Both the position numbers and the translations under genes were made by a program. A stretch of 6,752 bases of DNA from JBGSMB01 sp041740375 (GTDB lineage Bacteria > Patescibacteriota > Saccharimonadia > Saccharimonadales > JAGQMS01): assembly GCA_041740375.1 (NCBI GenBank), contig JBGSMB010000009.1:1-6752 (forward strand), given 5' to 3'. The notes under the pieces were generated by a model. The model ran no database searches, was not told the origin of the DNA, and saw only the letters and a program-made list of their open reading frames with translations. Shown piece after piece: positions 1 through 6,102 of the stretch (its first letter is position 1; the number at the start of each line of letters is the position of its first letter).

Positions 1-12
1 AACATATATTTT

Positions 13-18
13 GGGGGG
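13..18 (+). promoter_or_regulatory. G-tract ribosome binding site of the GAPDH gene
   Basis: A run of six G residues ends 5 nt before the ATG at 24. It can pair with the CCUCC anti-Shine-Dalgarno core with a G-U wobble, so it is a usable though non-canonical ribosome binding site. It supports the ATG at 24 as the real start. Confidence 0.6.
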
Positions 19-23
19 CTACG

Positions 24-1097
24 ATGAAGACACGAGTTGCAATAAACGGGTTCGGTAGAATCGGAAGAAATTCATTTCGAATCGCTTTTGACAGACAGGA
101 CATCGAGATAGTTGGGATTAATGACCTAACAGATACTAAAACACTCGCCTATCTATTAAAATATGACACCAACTACGGTATTTACTCGCACGAGGTGAGT
201 TTTGACGACACTAGTATAATCGTAAATGGCGTTCATATTCCTGTATCTGCAGAAAAGGAGCCATCAGCTCTTCCCTGGGCTGATCGTAACGTTGATGTTG
301 TCATTGAATCAACGGGTAGATTTACTACTAGAGAACTAGCCCAGGCGCATATAGATGCTGGAGCAAAAAAAGTAGTGATAAGCGCACCTGCTAAAAGCGA
401 TGATGTCACTACGGTTGTTCTTGGGGCTAATGACGAAAAGCTAGTAGAAGCCGGGAATATAGTAAGCAATGCGAGCTGTACCACAAACAGCCTAGCTGCC
501 GTCATGGATATAATGACGAAAGAGTTTGGCGTAGAGAAAGCTATGTTAACTACAGTTCATAGTTACACTGCAACTCAGGTACTACAAGACGGGCCAGCAA
601 AAGACTTACGGGAGGCGCGTGCTGCGGCAGAAAATATAGTACCTACGACTACTGGTGCAGCAAAAGCAGTTGCACTTACAGTACCTGTATTGGTTGGTAA
701 ATTTGATGGTTTAAGTATTCGAGTTCCTAGCCCCGTTGTTTCTTTAAGCGATGTGACGATGGTGCTCAGTAAAGAAACTACAAAAGAAGATATTAATCGT
801 GTTTTGGTTGAAGCCACAAAACAACCATATTACCAGGGCATACTAGACGTGACAGACGAGCCGCTTGTAAGTAGCGACTTTGTTGGGAATAGTCACTCAG
901 GGATTATTGATCTTCTTCTCACAAATGTTGTTGCAGGTAATCTTGCTAAAGTTGTAGTTTGGTACGACAATGAATGGGGTTACAGTAATCGGCTCGTTGA
1001 GCTTGTAGCAGATTTCGGAAAACAATTAGCGAGTCAACAAACTGAAAAGGTAGACGAACTTAATCACGAGAATCTTGCTGAAACAGTCACTTTATAG
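24..1097 (+). CDS. gap: Glyceraldehyde-3-phosphate dehydrogenase, phosphorylating, probably NAD-dependent
   Basis: This cytoplasmic enzyme oxidises glyceraldehyde 3-phosphate with phosphate to 1,3-bisphosphoglycerate. The N-terminal Rossmann signature NGFGRIGR is at residues 8-15, and D34-L35 in the GINDLTD segment is the usual NAD-preferring pattern (family knowledge). The active site SNASCTTN is at 148-155 with catalytic C152. H179 in TTVHSYT is the activating histidine, the phosphate-binding PTTTGAAKA starts at 207, and R233 lies in RVPSP. The C-terminal WYDNEWGYSNR is at 313-323. At 357 aa it is about 20 residues longer than typical bacterial enzymes, the excess being a polar tail after residue 335. 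RVPSPVVS replaces the common RVPTPNVS, a change away from the catalytic residues. It is the first gene of the cluster, ends 2 nt before RpiB, and is preceded by a G-rich ribosome binding site. The assignment is very secure; cofactor preference is inferred. Confidence 0.97.
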   Translation: MKTRVAINGFGRIGRNSFRIAFDRQDIEIVGINDLTDTKTLAYLLKYDTNYGIYSHEVSFDDTSIIVNGVHIPVSAEKEPSALPWADRNVDVVIESTGRFTTRELAQAHIDAGAKKVVISAPAKSDDVTTVVLGANDEKLVEAGNIVSNASCTTNSLAAVMDIMTKEFGVEKAMLTTVHSYTATQVLQDGPAKDLREARAAAENIVPTTTGAAKAVALTVPVLVGKFDGLSIRVPSPVVSLSDVTMVLSKETTKEDINRVLVEATKQPYYQGILDVTDEPLVSSDFVGNSHSGIIDLLLTNVVAGNLAKVVVWYDNEWGYSNRLVELVADFGKQLASQQTEKVDELNHENLAETVTL

Positions 1098-1099
1098 AC

Positions 1100-1552
1100 A
1101 TGAAGATATTTATAGGCGCGGATCATAACGGCTTCTACCTCAAGGAAAAGCTGGAGGACTATTTACGAAAACTCGAGTATGAAGTACATGACGAGGGCGG
1201 TAATAAAAACGACCCAGACGATGACTTTCCGGTATTCGCTTCAAGAGTTGTACATCATATGAGACAGAGTCAAGATAAAGACCCGAGAGGCATATTAATA
1301 TGTGGTAGTGGGCAGGGCATGGCAATTGCCGCGAACAGATTTAAGGGCATACGCGCTGTCGTCATAAGCGAAAAAGCAGAGGCAAAACTTGCTCGCAATG
1401 ACGACGATAGCAACGTCTTGGCGCTACCAGCATATCTCCTAGAAAAAGACTATTCGAAGGCTATAGATATTGTCGATACTTGGCTTAAGACTCCATTTGA
1501 ACGGATAGCGCGTAGAGTAAGAAGAATTGAAGAGTTAGATAATATATCCTAA
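1100..1552 (+). CDS. rpiB: Ribose-5-phosphate isomerase B (RpiB/LacAB family)
   Basis: This enzyme interconverts ribose 5-phosphate and ribulose 5-phosphate in the non-oxidative pentose phosphate pathway. The protein is 150 aa, the normal family length. It begins with the conserved GADHNGF (D8, H9), and GILICGSGQGM at 64-74 carries catalytic C68, equivalent to E. coli C66. IAANRFKGIRAVV follows, and R135 and R139 match the C-terminal phosphate-binding arginines. It departs from E. coli RpiB at the ring-opening histidine H99 (SRQHND), which aligns with D101 in ARNDDDSNVL, and at the GSR arginine, which aligns with Y112. The start lies 2 nt after the GAPDH stop with no clear Shine-Dalgarno sequence, so translation probably depends on coupling to the upstream gene. 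LacA/LacB-like or allose-phosphate isomerase activity is possible, but the pentose-phosphate neighbours favour Rpi. Confidence 0.9.
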   Translation: MKIFIGADHNGFYLKEKLEDYLRKLEYEVHDEGGNKNDPDDDFPVFASRVVHHMRQSQDKDPRGILICGSGQGMAIAANRFKGIRAVVISEKAEAKLARNDDDSNVLALPAYLLEKDYSKAIDIVDTWLKTPFERIARRVRRIEELDNIS

Positions 1553-1568
1553 TGAGGAAAAGGTAGAT

Positions 1569-2207
1569 ATGAGTGTTATTTGTCCAACAGTTACTTGTCA
1601 AACAGAAGACGTTCACGAGTACAGACGTCAAATGGAAAAAGTTGAATATTTAACAAATCGTATTCAGGTAGATCTCATGGATGGTGACTTTGCGCCAACA
1701 AAATCGCCACCATTTGACCATATTTGGTTCCCCGAGCACCTGCAAATCGATCTACATTTAATGTTCAGACATCCGGCTTTAATGCTAAACAATGTACTTG
1801 AGATCAAACCTTCGCTACTAATCGTTCACGCAGAGTCTGAGGTTGATATACCGACTTTGTCTACCGCGATAAGAGAATCAAATATAAAGATGGGACTCGC
1901 TTTACTTCCTGAAACAAACCCTGAACATATATTGGACGAACTAGAATACCTGGACCATGTGTTAATTTTTTCTGGTAATCTTGGACATTTTGGTGGAGCG
2001 GCAGACCTTTCATTGTTGCGAAAAGTCGAAAAACTCAAAAGGTATAAGCCGGACCTCGAGATTGGATGGGATGGGGGCGCAAATCTCGATACAGTGAAGC
2101 AACTGTCGGACGGTGGAGTCGATGTAATAAACGTGGGTGGCTTCATTCAACTTTCTGAGAATCCGAAATCAGCATTTGAACAACTCACTACTCTGATACA
2201 ATCATAA
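1569..2207 (+). CDS. Divergent ribulose-phosphate 3-epimerase-like TIM-barrel protein
   Basis: The likely role is epimerisation of ribulose 5-phosphate to xylulose 5-phosphate. The protein is 212 aa, close to the usual 215-225, and follows the order of the RPE fold. ICPTVT at 4-9 stands for IAPSIL, VDLMDGDFAP at 34-43 for the FDVMD block, DLHLM at 61-65 keeps metal ligand H63, and FGG at 141-143 is in the phosphate loop. GWDGGAN at 166-172 keeps catalytic D168. Of the four canonical metal ligands (His, Asp, His, Asp) three are visible (D35, H63, D168), while the first His aligns with Q33. The usual NPGFGGQ loop is GNLGHFGGA, with one inserted residue and no proline. The start has AAGG 5 nt upstream and a 16-nt gap from rpiB. 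The neighbours (Rpi, transketolase) support a pentose-phosphate epimerase, but another sugar-phosphate epimerase or altered metal use is possible. Confidence 0.75.
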   Translation: MSVICPTVTCQTEDVHEYRRQMEKVEYLTNRIQVDLMDGDFAPTKSPPFDHIWFPEHLQIDLHLMFRHPALMLNNVLEIKPSLLIVHAESEVDIPTLSTAIRESNIKMGLALLPETNPEHILDELEYLDHVLIFSGNLGHFGGAADLSLLRKVEKLKRYKPDLEIGWDGGANLDTVKQLSDGGVDVINVGGFIQLSENPKSAFEQLTTLIQS

Positions 2208-2212
2208 GCAGT

Positions 2213-3088
2213 ATGAAGCCCAAAAACTTTACGGCCAAAAAGTTATCGATACAGCAACTTGAACTTAAAGCCAACGAAATTAGAAAAAGTGTCATTTCAA
2301 TGCTTGAAGAAGCGGGTAGTGGTCACTCTGCTGGACCGCTTGGACTAGCAGATATTGTCACTGCGCTATATTTTGATGTGGCGAAGCAAGATCCTAAGCA
2401 TCCAGATTGGAACGAGAGAGATTTAATATTGCTTAGTAATGGGCACTGTATACCGATTCAGTATGCAACGATGGCACATGCGGGATATTTTGATAAAAAG
2501 GAGTTATTGACTCTGCGAAAATTTGGCTCTCGCCTACAGGGTCATCCTGAAAGGACAAAACTACCCGGATTGGAGAATACGAGTGGACCACTTGGGTGTG
2601 GTCTAAGTCAAGCGAACGGTATGGCGCTCGCGATGCGCATGGAACAACAATTACACCGCTGGGTGTACGTTTTGCTTGGTGATGGAGAGCTTAACGAAGG
2701 AAATATTTGGGAGGCGGCTATGTTTGCGCCCAAGTACGGTCTTCACAATGTGATAGGGATAATAGACCGCAACAACATTCAGATTGATGGCCCAACTGAA
2801 AACGTAATGCCGTTAGAGGACTTAAAAGATAAGTGGGAGGCATTTGGCTGGCATGTAATAGATATTGACGGCAATAATATTGAAGCAGTTATAGATGCTT
2901 GCGCAATGGCACGGGCAATTGTTGAGAAGCCGGTGATAATAATCGCGCATACTGTTCCTGGAAAAGGCGTGGAATTTATGGAATATGATTTTCATTGGCA
3001 CGGTATTGCGCCTAAACATGACGAAGCGATGAAGGCACTTCATGAACTCCGAACGTTGAACGGAAAAATTAGAGGAGAGCACGAATGA
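2213..3088 (+). CDS. Transketolase, N-terminal (thiamine diphosphate-binding) subunit
   Basis: This is half of a split transketolase, which moves two-carbon units between ketose and aldose phosphates with thiamine diphosphate and a divalent metal. The 291-aa protein has SGHSAGPLG at 36-44 with H38, SNGH at 75-78, and LQGHPE at 109-113. The metal/cofactor motif GDGELNEGNIWEA starts at 156 (D157) and ends with DRNN at 185-188. KGVEFME at 251-257 is followed by WHG at 262-264. GHSAGPLG replaces the more common GHPGGSL. The N-terminal 15 residues are a basic leader not usual in the family; no alternative start is evident. It begins 5 nt after the epimerase gene without a clear ribosome binding site and overlaps the next gene by 4 nt (ATGA), so the two subunits should be made in equal amounts. 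The TGA stop here shows TGA is not read as glycine. Confidence 0.93.
   Translation: MKPKNFTAKKLSIQQLELKANEIRKSVISMLEEAGSGHSAGPLGLADIVTALYFDVAKQDPKHPDWNERDLILLSNGHCIPIQYATMAHAGYFDKKELLTLRKFGSRLQGHPERTKLPGLENTSGPLGCGLSQANGMALAMRMEQQLHRWVYVLLGDGELNEGNIWEAAMFAPKYGLHNVIGIIDRNNIQIDGPTENVMPLEDLKDKWEAFGWHVIDIDGNNIEAVIDACAMARAIVEKPVIIIAHTVPGKGVEFMEYDFHWHGIAPKHDEAMKALHELRTLNGKIRGEHE
3071..3079 (+). promoter_or_regulatory. Shine-Dalgarno of the transketolase C-terminal subunit, inside the N-subunit gene
   Basis: AGAGGAGAG lies 5 nt before the ATG at 3085 and includes a strong GAGGAG core. It fixes the start of the downstream subunit and sits within the last codons of the upstream one, consistent with coupled translation across the ATGA overlap. 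Confidence 0.75.
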
Positions 3089-4065
3089 GTCAGTATCACC
3101 TCGAAGATATAAGTAAAGAACTAGTATTAGAGGCAAACAGAAAGGGCTTTGGTATGGGCCTCCTGGAAGCAGGACAACGCGACGAAAGGGTTGTAGCACT
3201 ATGCGCCGATCTTACTGGCTCTACAATGATGAATTTTTTTGCTGAAGAGTTTTCTGAGCGATTTTTTGAGGTCGGAATTGCTGAGCAAAATTTAGTTACA
3301 ACAGCATCTGGCTTAGCTGCTATGGGTAAGATACCTTTTTGTTCGAGTTATGCAGCTTTTAGCCCTGGGCGCAACTGGGAGCAAATTAGAACAACAATTT
3401 GCCTGAACGAACAGCCGGTAAACATTGTAGGTTCTCACGCGGGGCTTAGTGTTGGTCCCGACGGTGCAACACACCAAATTCTTGAAGACATTGCAATTAT
3501 GCGAAGCCTGCCAAACATGGTTGTTATTGCACCAGCGGACAGTATAGAAGCAAAGAAGGCCACGTTAGCTATGGCAGCAGATCGTCGACCCACCTATCTA
3601 CGCTTAGCCCGTGAACCATTACCAACATTTACCTCAGATGTAACGCCATTCGAGATTGGTAAAGCATACGTTTATGACGTAGGTAGGGACGTAACCATTA
3701 TCTCTACCGGTACGATGACGTTTCATGCCTTAAAGGCTGCAGAAGCGATGTATAAAGACGGTATTGATGCTGAAGTAATCCATTGTCCAACTATAAAGCC
3801 GTTGGATGGGGCGACGATTATTGCAAGTGCTCAAAAAACAAAAGCGGTAATAACTTGCGAAGAAGCACAACAAGCCGGTGGGTTGGGTGGTGCGGTGGCT
3901 GAATTACTCTGCGAACACCTACCGACACCTATTCGTAGAATTGGAGTCAATGATAGTTTTGGTCAAAGCGGTACCCCAGATGAATTATTTGAACACTATG
4001 GACTTACGTCAAAACACATACAGTTTGCCGCACATGATTTATTAAAAAGTTTAGGGAGAGAGTAA
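3085..4065 (+). CDS. Transketolase, C-terminal subunit (pyrimidine-binding and C-terminal domains)
   Basis: This is the partner of the preceding subunit; together they form the transketolase active site. The 326-aa protein has CADLTGS at 40-46 and EVGIAEQN at 62-69, with E67 as the glutamate that activates thiamine diphosphate. SSYAAFSPGRNWEQIR at 87-102 is followed by SVGPDGATHQ at 122-131 with H130. YLRLARE at 171-177 supplies substrate-phosphate arginines. The C-terminal domain runs from about residue 190 and includes TCEEAQQAGGLGGAVAE at 257-273 and FGQSGTPDELFEHYGL near 292-307. Length and motif order are normal for split transketolases. A 1-deoxyxylulose-5-phosphate synthase or pyruvate dehydrogenase E1 beta identity is less likely because of the pentose-phosphate neighbours and the WHG-type partner subunit. 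The stop overlaps the aldolase start by 1 nt (TAATG). Confidence 0.93.
   Translation: MSQYHLEDISKELVLEANRKGFGMGLLEAGQRDERVVALCADLTGSTMMNFFAEEFSERFFEVGIAEQNLVTTASGLAAMGKIPFCSSYAAFSPGRNWEQIRTTICLNEQPVNIVGSHAGLSVGPDGATHQILEDIAIMRSLPNMVVIAPADSIEAKKATLAMAADRRPTYLRLAREPLPTFTSDVTPFEIGKAYVYDVGRDVTIISTGTMTFHALKAAEAMYKDGIDAEVIHCPTIKPLDGATIIASAQKTKAVITCEEAQQAGGLGGAVAELLCEHLPTPIRRIGVNDSFGQSGTPDELFEHYGLTSKHIQFAAHDLLKSLGRE
4053..4060 (+). promoter_or_regulatory. Shine-Dalgarno of the aldolase gene
   Basis: AGGGAGAG lies 4 nt before the ATG at 4065, within the last codons of the transketolase C-subunit gene. Together with the TAATG stop/start overlap it supports this start and translational coupling. Confidence 0.7.
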
Positions 4066-4982
4066 TGTCATTAACAATTGAAGAAATTCGACAGAATTGC
4101 GCGAAAGCACGAGCGGCAACTGAGCGTGCAAGAAAAGAACATTTTGCCATCGGAGCATTTAATATTGACAATCAAGAGACCTTGATTGCGATTGCACGTG
4201 CTGCAAAAAAACTACAAGCACCGGTTATGGTAGAGCTATCTCAAGGTGAGGTGGACGCACTTGGCTTACACAACATAAGGGACTTAGTTGATAACTATAA
4301 AGCTGAATATGGTATTGAGATGTATATTAATCTCGATCACAGTCCTAATGTTGAAGCTGCAAAGGCGGGAATTGACGCTGGTTTTGAGTTTATACACATT
4401 GATGTAAGCCAATCTGACCATAACGCAACCGATAAAGAGATAATTGAGGCAACCTCAAGCATCGTAGAGTACGCTAAATTTACCGGTGCCTTAGTGGAGA
4501 GCGAACCTCACTACTTTCAAGGATCGAGCAATGTCCACACAGAGAATATCGATTACGCCGAAATTAAAAAAACATTTACTAAGCCTTTAGAAGCTAAAAA
4601 ATTTGCAAAGGCAACCGGAATAGACACGTACGCAGCTGCTGTAGGAAATTTGCATGGGAAATATCCAGTGCCAAAAATATTGGATTTGGATTTACTGAAA
4701 CGGATACGTGAGAATTTGCCGGAACATGTAAATATTAGCTTGCACGGTGGAAGTGGTACTCCTGGTCACTTTTTTGAAGATGCAGTAAGAATTGGTGTTA
4801 CAAAAATTAATATCAACTCTGATATGCGTTATGTGTTCCGCAAGACCACCGAGAAAGTGCTTGAAGAAAATCCGGACGAGTTTGCGCTTGTTAAATTGAT
4901 GGATCGAGTTAAAGATGCCGTACAAGAAGTTGTAGAGAGCAAGATACATAGCTTTAATGCGGTAGGCAAAGCACGCCCATAA
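4065..4982 (+). CDS. Class II (metal-dependent) fructose-bisphosphate-type aldolase
   Basis: The enzyme catalyses reversible aldol cleavage of fructose 1,6-bisphosphate to dihydroxyacetone phosphate and glyceraldehyde 3-phosphate. The 305-aa protein has the class II signatures in order: AIGAFNI at 28-34, INLDHS at 88-93 (catalytic D91, metal ligand H92), HIDVS at 111-115, VESEP at 144-148, GNLHGKY at 194-200 (metal ligand H197), LHGGSGTP at 226-233 (metal ligand H227), and KININSDMR at 247-255 in the phosphate/substrate region. Variations from the common pattern are LDHS for LDHG, IDVSQ for IDGSH, and VESEP where VEGELG or IELG is usual. The last Glu ligand is therefore probably E145 or E147. 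Tagatose-bisphosphate aldolase (GatY/KbaY) belongs to the same family, but no tagatose or galactitol genes are nearby. Some family members also make sedoheptulose bisphosphate. It appears to be the last gene of the upstream operon. Confidence 0.9.
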   Translation: MSLTIEEIRQNCAKARAATERARKEHFAIGAFNIDNQETLIAIARAAKKLQAPVMVELSQGEVDALGLHNIRDLVDNYKAEYGIEMYINLDHSPNVEAAKAGIDAGFEFIHIDVSQSDHNATDKEIIEATSSIVEYAKFTGALVESEPHYFQGSSNVHTENIDYAEIKKTFTKPLEAKKFAKATGIDTYAAAVGNLHGKYPVPKILDLDLLKRIRENLPEHVNISLHGGSGTPGHFFEDAVRIGVTKININSDMRYVFRKTTEKVLEENPDEFALVKLMDRVKDAVQEVVESKIHSFNAVGKARP

Positions 4983-5000
4983 CAACCCTCGTTAATACAC

Positions 5001-5029
5001 TTGTGAGAGATACATCCTCAAGGTACAAT
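5001..5029 (+). promoter_or_regulatory. Candidate sigma70-type promoter for the kinase gene
   Basis: TTGTGA (5001-5006, four of six matches to TTGACA) and TACAAT (5024-5029, five of six matches to TATAAT) are separated by exactly 17 nt. A start site would fall near 5035-5037, giving a leader of about 36 nt. It sits in the only sizeable gap of the window, which raises plausibility. It is a consensus match by eye only, and the upstream operon may also read through. Confidence 0.5.
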
Positions 5030-5031
5030 AA

Positions 5032-5046
5032 ATGCTGAATAAGCAT
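5032..5046. repeat. Short inverted repeat ATGCT-N5-AGCAT
   Basis: A perfect 5-bp inverted repeat with a 5-nt centre begins 2 nt downstream of the candidate -10 box and spans the predicted transcription start. It could be a weak 5' leader hairpin or a small operator half-site pair. At this length chance occurrence is quite possible. Confidence 0.3.
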
Positions 5047-5060
5047 AAAAACTATAAAAG

Positions 5061-5068
5061 GGTGGGAG
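5061..5068 (+). promoter_or_regulatory. Ribosome binding site of the PfkB-family kinase gene
   Basis: GGTGGGAG, preceded by AAAG, ends 4 nt before the ATG at 5073. It is purine-rich and well spaced and decides the start. A GTG inside the site is out of frame and is not a competing start. Confidence 0.6.
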
Positions 5069-5072
5069 CTCA

Positions 5073-6077
5073 ATGGAAAACCACAGTTTAGACGTATTGG
5101 CAATTGGAGATGTTGTTACTGATGCCTTTATTAAGTTACGTGACGAGCAGGCTTGGACAGAGGAACGAGATGGACAACAAAAACTTGTTATGCCCTTTGG
5201 CACTAAAGTACCGTTTGATCATTCCGTAGTGATTGACGGCGTTGGAAACGCTGCAAACGCAGCAGTTGCGTTTGCAAAACTTGGACTATCTAGTGGACTA
5301 GTGTCTAATGTTGGCGCTGACTCATGGGGAAGGGACATAATAACTGCCCTTGAGAAAAACGATGTAGACGCAAGATTTGTGCATGTAAATAGAGGTAAAG
5401 TAAGTAACTACCATTATGTTCTTTGGTATAAAGATGAGCGCACTATCTTAATTAAGCATGAAGAGTACGATTATCATTGGCCTAGGTTCAGAAGTGTCGA
5501 TATCCCTAAGTGGGCATATTTTAGTTCGATTAGCGAGAGAGCACTTGATTATCATGATGATGTTGCGGACTGGTTGCAGCGTTTTTCTGATGTAAAATTG
5601 GCTTTCCAGCCTGGCACATTTCAAATGGCTGTCGGTGTTGATCGCTTAAAAAGAATATATGAAAGAACTGAACTCTTAGTATTGAATCGTGAAGAGGCTG
5701 TCCTCGTTACAGGCGGGGATTATCATGATATGCATGATTTATTTAATAGACTGCACGGCCTAGGTCCTAAGATAGTTTGCATTACTGATGGACCTCATGG
5801 CTCGTATGCATCAAACGGACAAGATAGGTACAAGATGCCGAACTACCCCGACCCAGGCCCTCCGGTAGAACGAACAGGCGCAGGAGATTCATACGCATCT
5901 ACATTTGTTGCAGCGATCATGCATGGTGAAACTTTAGAAGAGGCAATGAGGTGGGGTCCAATAAACTCAATGAATGTTGTTCAGCATGTAGGTGCCCAGG
6001 AGGGCTTATTAAGTCGCGATGAGCTACAGGGATATTTAGAAAATGCCCCCGATTGGTATCATCCCGAAAAGCTATAA
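5073..6077 (+). CDS. PfkB-family (ribokinase superfamily) carbohydrate or nucleoside kinase
   Basis: This protein transfers phosphate from ATP to a sugar, sugar phosphate or nucleoside hydroxyl; the substrate cannot be read from the sequence. The 334-aa protein starts with LAIGDVVTDAFI at 9-20, including the D13/D17 region that contacts substrate in the superfamily. A lid-like segment covers about residues 24-55. The first PfkB signature is at 56-71 (GVGNAANAA through AKLG). The NxxE motif that helps position metal and phosphate is N205-E208. The second signature, ERTGAGDSYASTF at 266-278, carries the GAGD anion hole and catalytic base D272. Length is slightly above the 300-320 common in the family. 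It follows a 90-nt gap with its own candidate promoter. The glycolytic neighbours make 6-phosphofructokinase, fructokinase or ribokinase attractive, while a nucleoside kinase feeding pentose salvage is an alternative. The family call is secure and the substrate is not. Confidence 0.9.
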   Translation: MENHSLDVLAIGDVVTDAFIKLRDEQAWTEERDGQQKLVMPFGTKVPFDHSVVIDGVGNAANAAVAFAKLGLSSGLVSNVGADSWGRDIITALEKNDVDARFVHVNRGKVSNYHYVLWYKDERTILIKHEEYDYHWPRFRSVDIPKWAYFSSISERALDYHDDVADWLQRFSDVKLAFQPGTFQMAVGVDRLKRIYERTELLVLNREEAVLVTGGDYHDMHDLFNRLHGLGPKIVCITDGPHGSYASNGQDRYKMPNYPDPGPPVERTGAGDSYASTFVAAIMHGETLEEAMRWGPINSMNVVQHVGAQEGLLSRDELQGYLENAPDWYHPEKL

Positions 6078-6081
6078 TCAC

Positions 6082-6102
6082 ATGCAAAGAGCGGTGTTGT
6101 AA
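6082..6102 (+). other. Six-codon mini-ORF overlapping the start of the last gene
   Basis: In the 24-nt spacer after the kinase an ATG at 6082 opens a frame encoding MQRAVL and ends at a TAA whose last base is the A of the ATG at 6102 (TAATG). It has the same stop/start geometry as the transketolase-aldolase junction. It may be fortuitous or may help ribosomes reach the next start, which has only a weak ribosome binding site. No product function is implied. Confidence 0.2.

Larger units (their letters stand above)
4983..5072. other. Intergenic spacer between aldolase and kinase genes
   Basis: At 90 nt this is the longest non-coding gap in the window. It contains a candidate promoter, a short inverted repeat near the predicted transcription start, and the kinase ribosome binding site. 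No GC-rich hairpin followed by a T-run is present, so no intrinsic terminator for the upstream operon is visible. Confidence 0.8.

Noticed and set aside
5..10. TATATT as a -10 box for the GAPDH gene
   Set aside because: A start site 6-8 nt downstream would cut into the G-tract ribosome binding site, and the -35 region would lie outside the window. It cannot be supported here.
3086..3088. TGA recoding (glycine) as in Gracilibacteria or SR1
   Set aside because: This TGA ends the transketolase N-subunit exactly at a standard ATGA overlap, and no other gene in the window contains an in-frame TGA, so the standard code fits.
2822..3199. Antisense open frame of 125 codons overlapping the transketolase genes
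   Set aside because: It lies wholly opposite two well-supported genes with clear catalytic motifs, its translation resembles no protein family, and it has no ribosome binding site I could support. Shorter antisense frames elsewhere (for example 233-505, 1826-2146, 6059-6352) were rejected for the same reason.
2213..4065. Transketolase split as a recent frameshift of one gene
   Set aside because: The break is at the usual domain boundary, with a strong Shine-Dalgarno sequence and an ATG for the second half. Two-subunit transketolases are well known, so this is a normal split form.
3085..4065. 1-deoxyxylulose-5-phosphate synthase or E1 beta identity for the C-terminal subunit
   Set aside because: The partner subunit has transketolase-type WHG and SNGH motifs and the neighbours are pentose-phosphate enzymes, with no lipoyl or isoprenoid genes nearby.
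5000..5022. Possible hairpin CTTG(TG)AG...CTCAAG as a terminator of the upstream operon
   Set aside because: The stem is short, needs a 2-nt bulge, is not GC-rich, has no following T-run, and overlaps the better-supported promoter.
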